Source: Pontibacter indicus (GTDB lineage Bacteria; Bacteroidota; Bacteroidia; Cytophagales; Hymenobacteraceae). From it: DNA of 64,000 nucleotides. The notes beneath the pieces are model-generated. The model saw nothing but the letters and a program-made list of their open reading frames with translations, had not been told where the DNA came from and made no database searches. The stretch is taken from the NCBI RefSeq assembly GCF_900156345.1, contig NZ_FTPP01000005.1, forward strand, positions 112,611 through 176,610, in the 5' to 3' direction. Below are positions 36,937 to 45,892 of this stretch, in pieces. The position numbers were made by a program, and so were the translations under genes. The stretch's first letter is position 1. Every line of letters starts with the position of its first letter.

Positions 36937-38451
36937 ATGCATCAACTGCAACGATACCTCCGCCGGGTTTTTACAGTTGACCTTCGTGCACTGGCCATCA
37001 TGCGGATCTGGGTAGCCGGCATCATCCTGACGGACCTGGCCATTCGGGCAACCGACCTGGAGGCGCACTACTCCAACATGGGTGTGTTGCCACTGCACGT
37101 ATTGCACCAGTTTGGCTGGAACCCTTACCATTTTTCTTTCCATACCCTGAGCGGACTCTGGCAGGTACAGGCCCTGCTCTTCCTGGTGGCGGCTGTGTTT
37201 GCGGTATGTCTGCTGCTGGGCTACAAGACCCGCACCGCCACCATCGTCAGTTGGGTCCTGCTCGTCTCGCTCCAAAACCGGAACACGTTTATAGCGCAAG
37301 GCGGTGACGACCTGCTCCGTATGCTGCTCTTTTGGGGCATGTTTCTGCCATGGGGTAAATTCTACAGCTACGACGCCGTAAAATCCGAAGCCCCTCCGCT
37401 ACAACAAACGACCTATTTCAGTGCGGCCACGGTAGCCTACATCCTACAGATTTTCCTGGTGTATTTCTGCACCGCGCTGCTCAAAAGCTCGCCGGAGTGG
37501 CACACCGATGGTACAGCACTCTACTACGCCCTTAGCCTCGACCAGATCCTGATGCCGGTCGGCAAGCTCATCTACCCATACCCGGAGCTGTTGAAATTCC
37601 TGACGCTCAGCGCCTGGTATACCGAACTGCTGCTCCCTTTCCTGCTACTGATCCCGTTCTATAATCATGTCTGGCGGCTCGTTGTCATTGGTGTGCTGTT
37701 TGTGTTCCACATCAGCATCAGCCTGACCCTGTTTGTAGGACTGTTCTACCTCATCAACATCGCCTCCATTTCAGGCTTGCTACCGTCACAGGCCATGAAC
37801 TGGGCCGAGCGTAAGTTCCTCTCCTCTTTCAGGCGGCCGCTTACGGGGCAGTTCCAGCGCATCTTCAGAGGGTTTAAAAGCCCGGCTCAGTTGCAGCTGC
37901 AAATTAGCCTGCAAAAGCCCTTGCTTTCCAGAAGGCAGCTGCTGTACGTCAGAGAGGGATTTGTGACATTCGTGCTGATCTACTGCATCTGGTGGAACCT
38001 GGCGGGGGCCACTACGCGGGTGCCCGCCATGACGGACTCCACCACCTGGTTTGGCAATTTGCTGCGCGTAGACCAGCGCTGGGGTATGTTCGCTCCGGCT
38101 GTGTTTAAGGATGACGGCTGGTATGTGCTGGAAGGCCACGCAGCCAATGGCCAACTGATCGACCTGAACCGCGAAGGGCAAGAAGCGGATTATGCCAAGC
38201 CGGCCTCTGTCGTAAGCCTGTTTAAGAATGACCGCTGGCGGAAGTACTCCGAGAACTATCTGTTTGTGAACTATGCATTTCTGAGGCCCTATTACTGCAA
38301 TTACCTGGTGCGCCGCTGGAATGAAGCGCATCCCCAAAACCCCATCCAGGAACTGCAGGTGGTCTACATGAAAGAGTATACGCAACCCGATTACCAGCCC
38401 GTCACCCCGCAAAGAGAAGTGCTCTGCACCTGCGCCAATTTACCGGAGTAA
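36937..38451 (+). CDS. HTTM domain membrane protein (gamma-carboxylase-like)
   Basis: 504 residues with about eight transmembrane helices. The HTTM (horizontally transferred transmembrane) domain is recognisable: FTVDLRALAIMRIWVAGIIL, YSNMGVLPLHVLHQ, LLGYKTRTATIVSWVLLVSLQNRN, GGDDLLRMLLFWGMFLPWG, and the SPEWHTDGTALYYALSLDQ segment. It ends with a soluble domain carrying RWGMFAPAVFKDDGWYVLEG and a Cys-containing tail. The domain is shared with vitamin K-dependent gamma-carboxylase, but bacterial members have no proven activity. Alone on the plus strand. Confidence 0.87.
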   Translation: MHQLQRYLRRVFTVDLRALAIMRIWVAGIILTDLAIRATDLEAHYSNMGVLPLHVLHQFGWNPYHFSFHTLSGLWQVQALLFLVAAVFAVCLLLGYKTRTATIVSWVLLVSLQNRNTFIAQGGDDLLRMLLFWGMFLPWGKFYSYDAVKSEAPPLQQTTYFSAATVAYILQIFLVYFCTALLKSSPEWHTDGTALYYALSLDQILMPVGKLIYPYPELLKFLTLSAWYTELLLPFLLLIPFYNHVWRLVVIGVLFVFHISISLTLFVGLFYLINIASISGLLPSQAMNWAERKFLSSFRRPLTGQFQRIFRGFKSPAQLQLQISLQKPLLSRRQLLYVREGFVTFVLIYCIWWNLAGATTRVPAMTDSTTWFGNLLRVDQRWGMFAPAVFKDDGWYVLEGHAANGQLIDLNREGQEADYAKPASVVSLFKNDRWRKYSENYLFVNYAFLRPYYCNYLVRRWNEAHPQNPIQELQVVYMKEYTQPDYQPVTPQREVLCTCANLPE

Positions 38452-38500
38452 ACTGAACACAACTGCAGAGCACCACTTTATACCTTCTTCGTGTGGAGTA

Positions 38501-38947
38501 TCAGCACTCCCCGTCTTTGCAGGCGAGCGCACTCCCCACCGCGGCTGCAACCAGGCCACCCAAGAGGTATATCCCCACCGTCATGGCGCGAGTGCTGTTG
38601 GTGCGGTTACTGGGGTCAGTACCAAGGCCCAGCGGGCCGGGCAATAATACAGCACCTGCACCTGCTCCGGCTCCCAGCAGGCCGCCGCGCAGCCAGGCAT
38701 CTTTACCAGTGCCAGCCAGGCTGTAGTAGAGTGAGTTCGAAACCACATCGCCTACCATGGCCCAGGTCCGTAACTCCCCATCGGCAGGAGGCTGTGCTCC
38801 CGCTTTCTTCATAATTTTTGAGATGGCCCGCATCCCCAGCACATCCATACGGGGCGCCTCAGGCACAAGCCTGCGCAGGGTTTCATGTGTGATCGTTAAG
38901 GCGACGGCTCCTGCCAGTCCGCTTACCAGTGCTTTGCTTATTTCCAT
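38501..38947 (-). CDS. Glycine/alanine-rich membrane protein, unknown
   Basis: 148 residues with hydrophobic segments at the N-terminus (ALVSGLAGAVALTITHETLR), in the middle (LRGGLLGAGAGAGAVLLPG) and at the C-terminus (AMTVGIYLLGGLVAAAVGSAL). Glycine-rich helices alternate with polar parts such as PPADGELRTWAMVGDVVSNS. It ends ACKDGEC with two cysteines. No family recognised; probably a small inner-membrane protein. It lies after the Ser/Asn-rich protein gene on the same strand, but a terminator separates the two. Confidence 0.65.
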   Translation of the reverse strand: MEISKALVSGLAGAVALTITHETLRRLVPEAPRMDVLGMRAISKIMKKAGAQPPADGELRTWAMVGDVVSNSLYYSLAGTGKDAWLRGGLLGAGAGAGAVLLPGPLGLGTDPSNRTNSTRAMTVGIYLLGGLVAAAVGSALACKDGEC

Positions 38948-39030
38948 AGTGTTAGCTTCTTCATAGAGTTATTGAGGTCGGTCGTGTTGCTATACGCAGC
39001 ACACAGTTGTCTGCTATAGCGGTACGAAAC

Positions 39031-39059
39031 AAAAAGCCGGGCTGTTGACCCGGCTTTTT
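39031..39059 (-). terminator. Rho-independent terminator after the Ser/Asn-rich protein gene
   Basis: Perfect 11-base arms AAAAAGCCGGG and CCCGGCTTTTT with a seven-base loop. Confidence 0.9.
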
Positions 39060-39085
39060 GCCATGTAGCTTTATCGTTGGGGCAA

Positions 39086-39550
39086 CTAGCGGTTGCTTCC
39101 CTTGTTCTTATTCAGGTTTCTGTTCAGCTTGTCCTGTGAGCTCGCGGTTCTGGAGCCCATATTGGCCGATTTGTTTTTGTTCATCGTGTTCATCGCTACC
39201 CAGCCTGCGCCCAGTGCCAGCAGCGAACCACCTACTACTTTCTGAGTAGTGCTCAGGCCATTCACCTTGTTCATGGTGCTGTTGCCAAACTCCTGCAGCT
39301 TGCCTGTCAGGTTGTTCAGGTTTTCTTTCTTGAACGTGTCCTTCCAATTCGACTTGCCCGAAGCTGATGACTGGCTGCTTCCGGATATGTTTTTGCCAGA
39401 AGACGGCTGGTTGAAAGATGACTGGCTTCCGCTGTTCATGCTTGAAGATGAGGATTGGCTGGAGCCCATATTAGATGTATTGTTTTGTGAGCTGCTCTGA
39501 GCTGATGGATTCTGATTCGACTGCGAATTCTTATTCGTTCTGTTTTCCAT
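39086..39550 (-). CDS. Ser/Asn/Gln-rich low-complexity protein with one hydrophobic segment
   Basis: 154 residues. The first 70 are almost entirely Ser, Asn, Gln and Gly (NPSAQSSSQNNTSNMGSSQS and similar), followed by SNWKDTFKKENLNNLTGKLQEFG, a short amphipathic segment, and one putative membrane helix (KVVGGSLLALGAGWVAMNTM). The tail is basic and polar. No domain recognised and no signal peptide, so the serine-rich part is probably cytosolic if the helix inserts. Similar stress- or membrane-associated low-complexity proteins occur in related bacteria, but no function can be given. Confidence 0.65.
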   Translation of the reverse strand: MENRTNKNSQSNQNPSAQSSSQNNTSNMGSSQSSSSSMNSGSQSSFNQPSSGKNISGSSQSSASGKSNWKDTFKKENLNNLTGKLQEFGNSTMNKVNGLSTTQKVVGGSLLALGAGWVAMNTMNKNKSANMGSRTASSQDKLNRNLNKNKGSNR

Positions 39551-39770
39551 AGTTAATTTGTTTTAATTAAACACACGTACGCCCTGTCTTACGTCCATAG
39601 CCGGACGCTTTAGGCAGAGTGTCAGAGTTATATGTATCGCGTTTTCGGGCTTAGGGTTTCAACTTGCCCTCACATTCCCGCGTGTGCACAAGTTCGGCAC
39701 GCTATAGTTATATAAGTTTTAGCAGGCCCATAACCAATGCCATCCACTAAGTATATTCGATGGCTAAACA

Positions 39771-39833
39771 TTCATTTCGACGGCTTGGAGAGATCTGGGT
39801 TATGGAAGCGTTTTCGCCCTAAGTCAGATTTTC
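39771..39833. repeat. Dispersed intergenic repeat, copy B (TCATTTCGAC family)
   Basis: Begins TTCATTTCGACGGCTTGGAG and continues AGATCTGGGTTATGGAAGCG. Its core matches the reverse complement of 16041-16103, so the two copies lie in opposite orientation 24 kb apart. Confidence 0.65.
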
Positions 39834-39990
39834 ACACTGTCCGAAGCGCCAAAAAACGATTGAGTTGACGGCCATCGAATCGTAGAAGAGCGCATTGCAA
39901 TGGCCAAATTCTTCTCTTGAGGGCAAGTCTAGATAACTTAAGGAAGTTCTCCCCTTAAAGGGCGCGAAGGTATATCCACAACTTGTACTT

Positions 39991-40019
39991 GCTATACCTG
40001 GATGACTTTCAGGCATAGC
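39991..40019 (-). terminator. Hairpin of inverted TATACCTG words after the phospholipase-like gene
   Basis: GCTATACCTG and CAGGCATAGC flank a nine-base loop. In minus-strand RNA every position pairs, one as G-U. It begins 13 bases after the stop of the gene at 40033. No T run follows, so termination activity is uncertain. Confidence 0.5.
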
Positions 40020-40032
40020 GCCGGGTCTGGTT

Positions 40033-41292
40033 TTATAGCTGGAAAGCCTGCAGCTTTTTCAGGTCTTCCTTTAGCTTCGCACGATCTTCCTGCTCTACTT
40101 CTTTCATCGCATTGCGGGACTGGTAGAACTGCAGGATGTCGTGCCGCAGCGCAGAGCTCGTTTGCTTGAAATCAGATTTGGCGAGTTTGTGCAGCAGCTC
40201 GGCATAGGTCTCGTCTGTCAGTTTGTAGTCGCCGGGTTTGGAGGGCCCGCCTGTGTCGAGCTGCATGTTGGCGAGCTTTAGCTGGTCCTGTTGCCTGAGC
40301 TGCTTGATGAGCATTTTGTAGTTCTCGACAGTGGTGTTGAAACTGTGGTAGAACAGCTTTTCAGCCTCAGGAGTTGGCGGCTTGAAAGCGAGCGTCTGGA
40401 AGGGCCCTAGCTTGGGGAGCACTTTGATGATCCAAGAAGAGAAGCGCGCCAATAGGTTAGGTCTGTCGTAATCAGTTCCGTAGGCTTGGTTAAACTCAGC
40501 GCGGCTCATGTGGTACTGGAATTTGCGACGGGTTATACCTGGGCTCGCTTCCTGAATGTCACTTTTCTTGGCCTGCCAGGCGGCCTTGGTCAGGTCGGGC
40601 ATGAAGCTGCGGATGGTATAGCGGTAGGTGCCGATGGCCAACGGCACGTTCATAAACACATCGTTCAGTTCGAGCCCGTAGGTCTCCAGAAAAGCACGTT
40701 CCAATAGCTCCTTCGATACCTCAAACCCGATGAAGGACTGATAGGCCTCCGGTGCGTAGTTGCCCCGTGCCACCTGCAGCACGTCGAATCCGAACTCTGT
40801 TTTGATATGCGAAGCAGCATCCTCGGCATAGGTTACCTCTTTCCCAAACGCTGCCCCAACCTTGGGGTATACCAGCGCGACTGCCTTGTTGGTACCAAGC
40901 GGATGGCCGTGTATATCGGCGTTGTAGTGCGACAGGGCCCCAAGCGCAAAACCGTACTCCTCTATCGTAGTGGCCGATCTGAGGAGGTTCTCTACAAAGT
41001 CGCCGCTCCGGACATAGTGCGTCAGATCGGTGAAAAATGTGTTGCCAAACGGAAAATAGCCCATGTCCTGCACAATGGAGCCGCCATAGGCGTGTGCCTG
41101 GGCTTTTTTCAGGTCCTCTTCTGTGGCTTTGGGGAAACGCTTGCGCAGCAGGGGCTCCATCGAGTCTTTCCAGGCGGCATCGATAATGGTCTGGTGCGTG
41201 AGCACCCCATAGGCGCGCACGTCACTCGCTGTTAAAAGCAGGTATAGGAATAGGGCCAGGAAGCCTGACCTTGAAAGGGTGCGGTAGTTCAT
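40033..41292 (-). CDS. Zinc-dependent phospholipase C-like secreted protein
   Basis: 419 residues from the ATG at 41292 (MNYRTLSRSGFLALFLYLLL). The frame stays open 104 codons upstream, but that part overlaps the PAP2 gene in another frame and is not protein-like. A signal peptide ends near VRA; the mature N-terminus is YGVLTHQTIIDAAW, then GALSHYNADIHGH with histidines and an aspartate typical of zinc ligands in the Zn_dep_PLPC family. Family members cleave the head group from phospholipids. The C-terminal 150 residues are charged and helical. It follows a PAP2 phosphatase gene on the same strand (about 65 bases), suggesting a common role in lipid turnover. Confidence 0.75.
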   Translation of the reverse strand: MNYRTLSRSGFLALFLYLLLTASDVRAYGVLTHQTIIDAAWKDSMEPLLRKRFPKATEEDLKKAQAHAYGGSIVQDMGYFPFGNTFFTDLTHYVRSGDFVENLLRSATTIEEYGFALGALSHYNADIHGHPLGTNKAVALVYPKVGAAFGKEVTYAEDAASHIKTEFGFDVLQVARGNYAPEAYQSFIGFEVSKELLERAFLETYGLELNDVFMNVPLAIGTYRYTIRSFMPDLTKAAWQAKKSDIQEASPGITRRKFQYHMSRAEFNQAYGTDYDRPNLLARFSSWIIKVLPKLGPFQTLAFKPPTPEAEKLFYHSFNTTVENYKMLIKQLRQQDQLKLANMQLDTGGPSKPGDYKLTDETYAELLHKLAKSDFKQTSSALRHDILQFYQSRNAMKEVEQEDRAKLKEDLKKLQAFQL

Positions 41293-41357
41293 GATTGTAG
41301 GTATGCGTCGGGTATTGTACGCAAATTCGCGGCAATAGATAGCGTATACCCTATATC

Positions 41358-42149
41358 TCAGGGAGAGGTCTGCAGCTTCTTCCGGGCCCTGAGGTAGCTC
41401 ATCACTTCTACAATGCTGATGCCGAGCAGCACCCACATGGCGCCCAGCAGAAAACCCGCCAGCACATCCGACAGAAAGTGTACTCCCAGGTAGATCCGGC
41501 TGAACCCGATGAGTAAAATCAGTGCGGCAGCTCCTGCCAGCACGGCATTGCGAAGGCGCTTCTGGTGCAAGTGACGGTAGCCGAAATAAGCCAGTATACC
41601 CCAAAGTCCCATGCTGGTGGTGGCATGCCCGCTCGGAAACGAAAAGTTATGCTCCGGGTAAAAGGCTACCTCCGTAGGCCGGTCACGACTGATGAACTTT
41701 TTGCCATACTGCACTGAAAGCCCAACGCCTGCCATGGTCAGCCAAAAGGCCAGCACCGCTGTGTAACGCCGTTTGTATAAAAACACAATCGTAGCCAGGC
41801 CGCCGACAGCAAAGGTAGCTTCGCGGGTGCCCAACTGCGTGAGGGCATAAAAGGTCTGGCTCAGCCACTCGCTCCGCATACTGTAAAGAAACTGAGTGAA
41901 GGCTTTGTCCACATGCACCACGCCTTCCGATTCGATCACATCCTCGGTGAGTTGCGAGAGCAGCGCCGCATTGATCCCGACGACCAGCAGGAGAATAGTC
42001 AGTGGCAAGCCAATAAATGTGGTCGTGTCGAAGCGGCGCAGGAGGAAGCGGGAAAGCCCCGGAAACCGCTGGTAAAAGCGCTGCGCCAGCGGCTGTCTGG
42101 CCAGCCAGCGGCCTATCGATTGGAAGAAACGTGTCAGAAAGTGAAGCAT
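41358..42149 (-). CDS. PAP2-family phosphatase
   Basis: 263 residues from the ATG at 42149 (MLHFLTRFFQSIGRWL); an ATG five codons earlier is also possible. Integral membrane phosphatase of the PAP2/phosphatidic acid phosphatase type with about five to six helices and all three motifs: KKFISRDRPTE, PSGHATTSMG and SRIYLGVHFLSDVLAG. Likely substrates are lipid phosphates such as undecaprenyl pyrophosphate or phosphatidate. The N-terminal 50 residues are basic and cytoplasmic. First gene of a probable pair with the phospholipase C-like gene. Confidence 0.92.
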   Translation of the reverse strand: MLHFLTRFFQSIGRWLARQPLAQRFYQRFPGLSRFLLRRFDTTTFIGLPLTILLLVVGINAALLSQLTEDVIESEGVVHVDKAFTQFLYSMRSEWLSQTFYALTQLGTREATFAVGGLATIVFLYKRRYTAVLAFWLTMAGVGLSVQYGKKFISRDRPTEVAFYPEHNFSFPSGHATTSMGLWGILAYFGYRHLHQKRLRNAVLAGAAALILLIGFSRIYLGVHFLSDVLAGFLLGAMWVLLGISIVEVMSYLRARKKLQTSP

Positions 42150-42288
42150 AAAAGAAAAATACAATTTTTATACGCAATACTCTCAGTTCGGTGAACAAGA
42201 AAGTTCATTTACCCACGAAAAAGGACCGCTCACATGGCAAAATGATTTATTAACAACTTATTAGCCTTATATAAAGTACATATTGAAC

Positions 42289-42849
42289 ATGAGAGGGTTT
42301 GAAAATATATACGACAAACTCCTGCTCGTTGTAGGGGTCGCGTTGCTGGTGTTGCTGTGGGTGCAGTTTCCGGCTATGCCCGAGATGAGTGCGGACGACC
42401 ACATGCGCTATACCTCAGACGAGGCCAAGACGGTTATGAACTCAAAAGCCCGGTTTCTGAGGCCCTCCACGGCACTTTCTCCCCGCCAGGTCATCAAAAT
42501 ACAGCTACACGCCCTTCAGCGAAACGACATGACGGACAGTGGCATCATTACGGTTTTCAATTTCTCGTCGCCTACCAGCCGGGTTAGTCTGGGCCCGCTA
42601 AACCACTTCCGGATGATGGTGCGCGACCCTGCCTATAGCCCCATGCTCAACTTCGTTTCTTACAAAACCGGGCAGATGGTGATCACGGACAATACAGCCT
42701 ACCAGCTGGTAGTGATCAAGGGCTCGAACGGAGAGCAAGTGCCATACTTATTCATACTGGCCAAGCAGCGAAAAGGCATGTACAAAGGCTGTTGGATGAC
42801 AGTGGGCGTTGCCCGCCAGGATGTAAACCGCCAGTCGAGCCTGATTTAG
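42289..42849 (+). CDS. Membrane-anchored protein resembling DUF4864
   Basis: 186 residues from the ATG at 42289 (MRGFENIYDKLLLVVGVALL); a TTG two codons upstream is possible. One N-terminal transmembrane segment (LLLVVGVALLVLLWVQF), then an extracytoplasmic domain. The part RQVIKIQLHALQRNDMTDSG, VFNFSSPTSRVSLGPLNHF and RMMVRDPAYSPMLNFVSYKT resembles DUF4864 proteins, where the same order of QLxAL, FxFxSP and GPLxxF appears. A C-terminal Trp/Met segment (YKGCWMTVGVARQ) closes it. Function unknown. Divergent from PAP2. Confidence 0.65.
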   Translation: MRGFENIYDKLLLVVGVALLVLLWVQFPAMPEMSADDHMRYTSDEAKTVMNSKARFLRPSTALSPRQVIKIQLHALQRNDMTDSGIITVFNFSSPTSRVSLGPLNHFRMMVRDPAYSPMLNFVSYKTGQMVITDNTAYQLVVIKGSNGEQVPYLFILAKQRKGMYKGCWMTVGVARQDVNRQSSLI

Positions 42850-42876
42850 TACTTTACCCCTATACCCATACCTGAC

Positions 42877-43350
42877 TTACAAAGGCAATTCCATTTTAAT
42901 ATCGGCACGCTCGTAGATGCTAGGCGGCATGGGCACCTCCACAAAACCCAGGCGACGGTATAGGTTCAATGCTGTCTCCAGCCTGCGGTTCGATACAAGG
43001 TATACCAGACGGGCTCCGGTTTCCCGGGCTTTCCGGATAGCCGCTTCGCCCAATAACTTCCCAATTTTCAGGCCTTGTGCTTTGGGAGTCACCGCCATTT
43101 TAGCGAGTTCATACACTCCGTCGCCCTCGTTGATCAATGCACAGGCCCCAACGATCTCGCCCTGGTAGCTGGCCATCAGGATATGCCCGCCTTTGTCGAT
43201 GATGTAGCTTTGCGGGTTGCCCAGTGATTTGTGATCGGCCTCCTCCATCACAAAATAGCGCGTGATCCATTCTTCGTTCAGGGTTCTGAACGCGCTGGCA
43301 TGCTGTGGTTCGAAATCGAGTATTTGTACGGTAGCTTCGGTAGTAGCCAA
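42877..43350 (-). CDS. GNAT family N-acetyltransferase
   Basis: 157-residue acetyl-CoA-dependent acetyltransferase. The GNAT fold is visible: VQILDFEPQHASAFRTLNEEW, then MASYQGEIVGACALI (beta strands 2-3), ELAKMAVTPKAQGLKIGKLL as motif A with the acetyl-CoA loop QGLKIGK, and LVSNRRLETALNLYRRLGFV as motif B. Substrate unknown; the family covers small molecules, peptides and protein N-termini. The gene is driven by a consensus promoter just upstream and appears monocistronic. Confidence 0.92.
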   Translation of the reverse strand: MATTEATVQILDFEPQHASAFRTLNEEWITRYFVMEEADHKSLGNPQSYIIDKGGHILMASYQGEIVGACALINEGDGVYELAKMAVTPKAQGLKIGKLLGEAAIRKARETGARLVYLVSNRRLETALNLYRRLGFVEVPMPPSIYERADIKMELPL

Positions 43351-43378
43351 TGGTGTATAGTATTCTAAATTCAGGCTA

Positions 43379-43410
43379 CAAAGATATGTGATGTCGTTGC
43401 CAGTTTCAAA
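43379..43410 (-). promoter_or_regulatory. Promoter of the GNAT gene
   Basis: Minus strand TTTG (43410-43407), 20 bases, TATCTTTG (43386-43379): full match to the Bacteroidetes consensus. The start of transcription would be about 20 bases before the ATG at 43350. Confidence 0.75.
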
Positions 43411-43482
43411 CTGTGGTCCGCTATACCTATCTTTCTACGGTCTTTCCAGGTATAACACCTTAATTCGAGACGACGCGTGACT

Positions 43483-44073
43483 ATGTCCCAGACCATTCCG
43501 CTTTGGTTGCCAGTATTCTATACCTTGTTTTTGCTGGTGCTGGTGCCGGTATATTGGAAGCAGTACGGGCCGGGTAATTTCCTTTGGTTTTCGGATGTGG
43601 CGCTGTTCTCGGTCGGTATCGTGCTCTGGACAGAAAACCACCTGCTGCTGAGCATGATGGCCGTTGGGGTGCTGGCCCTGGAGCTTGTCTGGAACGTAGA
43701 CTATTTCGGACGACTGCTCACCGGCAGACAGCTCCTGGGCCTGAGTGACTACATGTTTCACCGGGACAAGAGCTTGTTTTTACGAGGTCTGTCGCTGTTT
43801 CACGTCTTTTTGCCCGCTATTGTAATCTGGCTGCTGCTAGAATGGGGCTACGATACCCGCGCATTCTGGTACCAAACGGCGCTGGCCTGGGTGGTGCTGC
43901 CACTCAGCTATTTTCTCACCAACCCCAAAGAAAACGTGAATTGGGTATACGGCTTCGGCAACGAGCCACAAACGGTTATTCCCAAAGGATTATACTTTGC
44001 ACTTTCACTGCTGTTTTTCCCGATTTGTATTTACCTGCCTTCGCACCTTGTGCTGCAGTGGTTGTTTAATTGA
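43483..44073 (+). CDS. Polytopic membrane protein, unknown
   Basis: 197 residues from the ATG at 43483 (MSQTIPLWLPVFYTLFLLVL); a GTG two codons earlier is also possible. About six to seven hydrophobic segments: WLPVFYTLFLLVLVPVYW, FLWFSDVALFSVGIVLW, LLLSMMAVGVLALELVW, VFLPAIVIWLLLEWGY, TALAWVVLPLSYFL and YFALSLLFFPICIYLP. Between them lie conserved-looking polar parts such as NVDYFGRLLTGRQLLGLSDY and NPKENVNWVYGFG. It resembles a family of membrane proteins without assigned function; no catalytic motif is evident. Convergent with nothing and divergent from the GNAT gene. Confidence 0.7.
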   Translation: MSQTIPLWLPVFYTLFLLVLVPVYWKQYGPGNFLWFSDVALFSVGIVLWTENHLLLSMMAVGVLALELVWNVDYFGRLLTGRQLLGLSDYMFHRDKSLFLRGLSLFHVFLPAIVIWLLLEWGYDTRAFWYQTALAWVVLPLSYFLTNPKENVNWVYGFGNEPQTVIPKGLYFALSLLFFPICIYLPSHLVLQWLFN

Positions 44074-44150
44074 AGTGTAAGTGTGGTCTGGAGGAAGAGG
44101 CTCTTTTTTAAGACCGGGAGAGGGAGCTTTAAGTCTGTCTATGTTTGTCT

Positions 44151-44275
44151 GAATCAGGATTTTCAGGATTTTAAAGAGGGCCCCTACCCCCAGGATTAAC
44201 AGGATTTTGGTGCGCGATTAACATCCCCCTGCCCCCTTCTTTGTCGAGGGGCCCTACCCCCAGGGAGGACTTTCT
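44151..44275. repeat. Composite of two dispersed intergenic repeat types
   Basis: GAATCAGGATTTTCAGGATT (44151 onward) and GGATTAACAGGATTTTGG, followed at 44224 by CATCCCCCTGCCCCCTTCTT and GAGGGGCCCTACCCCCAGGG. The second part is related to 29667-29694 and 53019-53150. Confidence 0.55.
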
Positions 44276-44549
44276 GCTCCTGCCATTCCAAGGTATAAGC
44301 GCTGAAGCAAACGAGCACTGTAAATTCCAAACTTACCCCTGGCACGCATCGAAAGACATCCTTGCCCCTTGAGCTACGAAGCAGAAAGCGGTGCCATGTG
44401 CACTTTACGACACTCCACTGTTTGAGCGGTCAGCGAGTTTGGAGGGTCTTGACTTTTTTGCCTTCTTTTTGTGTCAAGACAAAAAGAAGGTGCCCGCCGC
44501 ACAGGCGAAACAGCAGCCCGCCTGGCAAGGCATTCTATGCAACAGTTGC

Positions 44550-44603
<54 letters not shown>

Positions 44604-44708
44604 TGGGCCGGAGGTCCCACCATAGTAGACACGAGCGTGGACGATCGCGCTATGAAGCTTCGCTATACCTTTAGTGTGAATACCAGATCAACCACCTGGC
44701 TAGCTACA

Positions 44709-44735
44709 AAAAGAGCGGGCAATGCCCGCTCTTTT
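44709..44735 (-). terminator. Rho-independent terminator after the efflux adaptor gene
   Basis: Perfect 12-base arms AAAAGAGCGGGC and GCCCGCTCTTTT around a three-base loop, 20 bases after the adaptor stop on the minus strand. Confidence 0.93.
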
Positions 44736-44755
44736 CTCTCACCTTATACAAACAA

Positions 44756-45853
<1,098 letters not shown>

Positions 45854-45892
45854 AGTGGTTGTTCAATTATAATCCTGTTGATTTGATGCTTA

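Larger units (their letters stand above)
39551..40032. other. Intergenic region with dispersed repeat B and a motif hairpin
   Basis: About 480 bases. It contains copy B of the TCATTTCGAC repeat (39771-39833) and, directly after the phospholipase-like gene, a hairpin made from the TATACCTG word (39991-40019). The remaining sequence shows no gene: an open frame at 39819-40016 overlaps the repeat and has no supporting features. Confidence 0.5.

Noticed and set aside
39819..40016. 65-codon minus-strand frame
   Set aside because: It overlaps dispersed repeat B and has no domain, signal peptide or ribosome binding site.
41293..41604. N-terminal extension of the phospholipase C-like gene
   Set aside because: It overlaps the PAP2 gene in another frame and is not protein-like; the ATG at 41292 begins a signal peptide.
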